Origin: Clostridiales bacterium
GTDB lineage: Bacteria; Bacillota; Clostridia; Lachnospirales; Lachnospiraceae
NCBI GenBank assembly: GCA_021203365.1
Contig: JAJQBI010000058.1
Location: 1 to 64,000 of the forward strand
Direction of reading: 5' to 3'
DNA length: 64,000 nt
The notes below the pieces were generated by a model. The model had not been told where the DNA came from, ran no database searches, and saw nothing but the letters and a program-made list of their open reading frames with translations. Made by a program: the position numbers and the translations under genes. The first letter of the stretch is position 1, and each line of letters opens with the position of its first letter. Positions 61,425 through 64,000 of this stretch are shown here, in pieces.

Positions 61425-63260
61425 ATGAAGGGAGATACAGAAGCTTTTGAACAGCGTCTGAAAGTGTATGGAGAAGAGATGCGGTCTGTTTATACGGGAC
61501 TTTACCATGACGAGGAGGCCTTTGCTTATTTCTGTTCCATGCTGAGACGAATGTTTCAGGAGAGGAAGGAAGCGTTAAGAGAAATTGACGGAAAACGGTG
61601 TGAGAACCGGTTCTGGTATAAGGATCAGGGACGGCTGGGAATGCAGTTTTATACACAGTGCTTTGCCGGAACGATTCGGGGGATGGAGGAGAAACTGGAT
61701 TATATTCAGGAGAGCGGGGTGAATTATATTCATCTGATGCCGCTGCTGGAAAGCCCCAGGGAGAGAAGTGACGGAGGGTATTCGGTAGCGGATTTCCGTA
61801 CAGTGCAGCCTGAACTGGGAACGATGGAGGATCTTAGGGAGCTGGCGGATCAGTGCCACGACAGGGATATGGTGGTCTGTATTGATTTTGTTATGAATCA
61901 CACCAGCAGTGACCATGAATGGGCCCAAAAAGCGAAGGCCGGGGATGCGTCCTTTCAGCAGAGATATTTTTTCTTTGACGACTGGGAGATTCCCATGCAG
62001 TATGAGAAAACGGTGCCTCAGGTGTTTCCCACTACGGCTCCGGGGAATTTTTCCTGGTGTGAGGAGGCGGGGAAGGTTGTAATGACCTGTTTTTACCCTT
62101 ATCAGTGGGACCTGAATTATAAGAATCCGGTGGTGCTCAATGATATGACGGAAAATATGCTTTTTCTGTGTAATCAGGGAATTGATGTGATTCGTCTGGA
62201 CGCGGTTCCCTACATATGGAAGGAGCTGGGGACAAACTGTCGGAATCTTCCCCAGGTGCATGATCTGGTGCGGCTTTTGAATCTGGCGGTCTGTGTGGTC
62301 TGCCCGGGAGTGCTGCTTCTTGGAGAGGTGGTCATGGAGCCGGATAAGCTTGCCCCGTACTTTGGAACCGTGGAGCGGCCGGAATGCCATATGCTTTACA
62401 ATGCCACCACCATGTGCACTACCTGGCATACGGTGGCCACCCAGGACGTACGTCTGCTTCGCAGACAGATGGACACCATTTTTGCCCTGCCGAAGGAGCA
62501 GATGTTCCTGAATTATCTTCGCTGCCATGACGATATTGGGTGGGGCCTGGATTATGGGTTCCTGAGGCAGTTTGGCATGGAGGAAGTGGCGCATAAGAAG
62601 TTTCTCGGGGAGTATTTTCAGGGGCGTATCTATGACAGTGAGGCCAGGGGAGAGCTGTATAACGACGATCCCACGCTTGGAGATTCCAGGCTTTGCGGAA
62701 CGACGGCGTCTCTTTGCGGGATGGAGTCCGGATCGGAGCAGAGCCTGCGCCTGGATATTATGCTCCATACCTTTTTGCTGACGCAGCCGGGGCTTCCCAT
62801 TATTTACAGCGGAGATGAGCTGGGGCAGCAAAATGATTACGGATACCATATGGACCCGGTGAAGGCTGCGGACAGCCGTTATGTTCACCGTGGGAATTTT
62901 AACTGGGAAAAGGCCGGGGAGCGGCAGGACGCTTCCACCATGACCGGGAGGATTTACATGCAGCTTCGGGTCCTGGAGAGGCTGCGGGCGTCGGAAAAGG
63001 TCTTTCACGCAGATGCGGATATCTGGACGCTGGAGCCCTGGAATGACCATATACTTGGGATTGGCCGGTATTATCAGGGAGAAAAGCTGCTGGCGCTGTT
63101 TAATTTTGGAAGGGATTCCCAGGTCGCGTGGCTTAACGAGCCGGAGGATTACACAGATCTGCTTACCGGGGAATCCAGAAAGGCCCAGGGAATTTCCATG
63201 GATGGATATCAGTTCCTCTGGCTGAAAACGGTTTATCCGGATAAGGAAGCGGCAGAATGA
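61425..63260 (+). CDS. GH13 alpha-glucan/sucrose-acting enzyme (amylosucrase-like)
   Basis: 611 residues from ATG 61425 (GAAAGGAAGAAG upstream). The GH13 barrel: GVNYIHLMPLLESPRERSDG with GYSVADF, region I VVCIDFVMNHTSSDH, nucleophile in GIDVIRLDAVPYIWKELG, general acid E in LLLGEVVMEPDKL, and transition-state D in LRCHDDIGWG. An N-terminal helical domain of about 100 residues and QPGLPIIYSGDELGQQNDYG fit subfamily GH13_4 (amylosucrase and sucrose hydrolases). Cytoplasmic, no signal. It would make glucan from sucrose or hydrolyse sucrose. Confidence 0.87.
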   Translation: MKGDTEAFEQRLKVYGEEMRSVYTGLYHDEEAFAYFCSMLRRMFQERKEALREIDGKRCENRFWYKDQGRLGMQFYTQCFAGTIRGMEEKLDYIQESGVNYIHLMPLLESPRERSDGGYSVADFRTVQPELGTMEDLRELADQCHDRDMVVCIDFVMNHTSSDHEWAQKAKAGDASFQQRYFFFDDWEIPMQYEKTVPQVFPTTAPGNFSWCEEAGKVVMTCFYPYQWDLNYKNPVVLNDMTENMLFLCNQGIDVIRLDAVPYIWKELGTNCRNLPQVHDLVRLLNLAVCVVCPGVLLLGEVVMEPDKLAPYFGTVERPECHMLYNATTMCTTWHTVATQDVRLLRRQMDTIFALPKEQMFLNYLRCHDDIGWGLDYGFLRQFGMEEVAHKKFLGEYFQGRIYDSEARGELYNDDPTLGDSRLCGTTASLCGMESGSEQSLRLDIMLHTFLLTQPGLPIIYSGDELGQQNDYGYHMDPVKAADSRYVHRGNFNWEKAGERQDASTMTGRIYMQLRVLERLRASEKVFHADADIWTLEPWNDHILGIGRYYQGEKLLALFNFGRDSQVAWLNEPEDYTDLLTGESRKAQGISMDGYQFLWLKTVYPDKEAAE

Positions 63261-63352
63261 AATTAAAGGAAATGTTGTTTATGATTTTTGTCGTTTCAGG
63301 CATCCTGTTTTTGAAGAAAGACAAATTTTCACTGTCAACAGATTCTTTCTAC

Positions 63353-63382
63353 TTGAACAAACACATGGGAATATGTTATCAT
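63353..63382 (+). promoter_or_regulatory. Probable promoter of the rhamnulokinase gene
   Basis: TTGAAC (63353-63358) and TATCAT (63377-63382) with an 18-nt spacer, about 60 nt before the gene. Moderate match to sigma-A consensus. Confidence 0.5.
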
Positions 63383-63442
63383 AACAATCAGAAAGAAACA
63401 ATTTAACCACAGCATTTTGCACAATGGAGGGTTTTACGGATC

Positions 63443-64000
63443 ATGGCAGATTATTATTTGGCAGTAGACATCGGGGCGTCCAGCGGACGTTTAATTCTGG
63501 GTCATATGGAAGACGGCAGGATGGAGCTGGAAGAAGTCCATCGTTTTGAGAACGGCATGGTGAAGAAGGATGGAGAGCTCTGCTGGGAGTTTGACCGTCT
63601 TTTTGACGCGATCAAGGAAGGCCTGAAGAAATGTAAGGCGATTGGGAAGATCCCGGTGAGCATGGGCGTGGACACCTGGGGCGTGGACTTTGTTCTGCTG
63701 GACAAGGACGGAAAGGTGCTGGGAAATACCGTGGGTTACCGTGATCATCGCACCGACGGGATCGACGAGGAAGTATATAAGATTATTTCTCTGGAAGATC
63801 TGTATGCGAGAACCGGGATTCAGAAGGCAATCTTTAACACCATCTATCAGCTGATGGCGGTAAAGAAGCAGCACCCGGAATATCTGGAGCAGGCGGAGAC
63901 CATGCTTCTTGTGCCGGATTACTTCCATTATCTGCTCACCGGTGAAAAAACCTGCGAGTATACAGAGGCGACCACCGGGCAGCTTGTAAGCCCGGATACC
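63443..64000 (+). CDS. rhaB: Rhamnulokinase, 5' part (runs off the window)
   Basis: 186 codons are present from ATG 63443 (AATGGAGGG upstream). FGGY-kinase fold: ATP phosphate loop YYLAVDIGASSGRLILGHME, GVDTWGVDFVLLDKDGKVLG, then VGYRDHRTDGIDEEVYKII and FNTIYQLMAVKKQHPEYLEQ, characteristic of RhaB rather than xylulokinase or glycerol kinase. It phosphorylates L-rhamnulose. Isomerase, aldolase and transporter genes would be expected just beyond the window. With the secreted rhamnosidase at 50.4-53.6 kb it indicates rhamnose use. Confidence 0.92.
   Translation, partial: MADYYLAVDIGASSGRLILGHMEDGRMELEEVHRFENGMVKKDGELCWEFDRLFDAIKEGLKKCKAIGKIPVSMGVDTWGVDFVLLDKDGKVLGNTVGYRDHRTDGIDEEVYKIISLEDLYARTGIQKAIFNTIYQLMAVKKQHPEYLEQAETMLLVPDYFHYLLTGEKTCEYTEATTGQLVSPDT

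Noticed and set aside
61575-63050. A 491-aa minus-strand open frame
   Set aside because: It is the antisense of the GH13 gene, which has complete catalytic motifs; long antisense frames are expected at this codon usage.

Overview
The window looks like chromosome from a strictly anaerobic, gut-type member of the Clostridia, most likely Lachnospiraceae. This is inferred from strong AGGAGG ribosome binding sites, clostridial EtfB/EtfA and acyl-CoA dehydrogenase, glycyl radical enzymes, IS66, IS110 and IS200 elements, a DUF554 protein, a C_GCAxxG_C_C protein and plant-glycan hydrolases. I see no rRNA, tRNA or CRISPR array.

Region 1 (1-9.7 kb) is an insertion-sequence graveyard. It holds two IS66-family elements (1-2453 with a frameshifted transposase, 3267-5581 apparently intact), a 78-bp identical copy of the first element's left end, an IS200 remnant, an AlbA_2/Schlafen-type DNA-binding protein, and an IS110-family element inserted into a decayed third IS66 gene. 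A probable type I toxin-antitoxin pair lies between two of the elements (2.49-2.85 kb).

Region 2 (9.9-19.2 kb) carries a frameshifted CorA gene, a Dabb protein, a GH43 glycosidase, a secreted SH3-domain protein, a polar amino acid ABC transporter and two AAA-ATPase remnants.

Region 3 (19.3-47.6 kb) is the most interesting part. One operon encodes a family I CoA-transferase, an acyl-CoA dehydrogenase, EtfB, EtfA, an AMP-forming acyl-CoA ligase and a membrane protein. This is the same set of functions as the caffeate-respiration car genes of Acetobacterium woodii, in a different order. Next to it is an island with three glycyl radical enzyme (GRE) paralogues, one activating enzyme, two URO-D/MtaA-like proteins, two MatC-like carriers, two PucR-type regulators and a TPR-DUF4037-DUF4125 trio. 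A 40-bp upstream motif (35/40 identical) sits exactly 22 nt before a TATAAT box ahead of both the CoA-transferase operon and the first GRE gene, so the two blocks are probably one regulon. All three GREs have Cys-x-Asp where characterised GRE dehydratases, lyases and decarboxylases have Cys-x-Glu. My reading is a substrate-inducible pathway in which an unidentified, probably carboxylated, compound is imported, transformed by GREs with help from the URO-D proteins, activated to a CoA ester and reduced as an enoyl-CoA. The substrate is not identified.

Region 4 (47.7-64 kb) is mostly core and carbohydrate metabolism: a thioredoxin-reductase-like flavoprotein with peroxiredoxin, a GH106-like secreted rhamnosidase with a divergent AraC regulator, an AEC transporter, a LarC2-like protein beside a 594-aa protein I do not recognise, an amylosucrase-like GH13 enzyme, and rhamnulokinase running off the end. 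Several genes (CorA, AraC, IS110 transposase) are broken by single-base changes in homopolymer runs, so either real decay or sequencing error must be considered.
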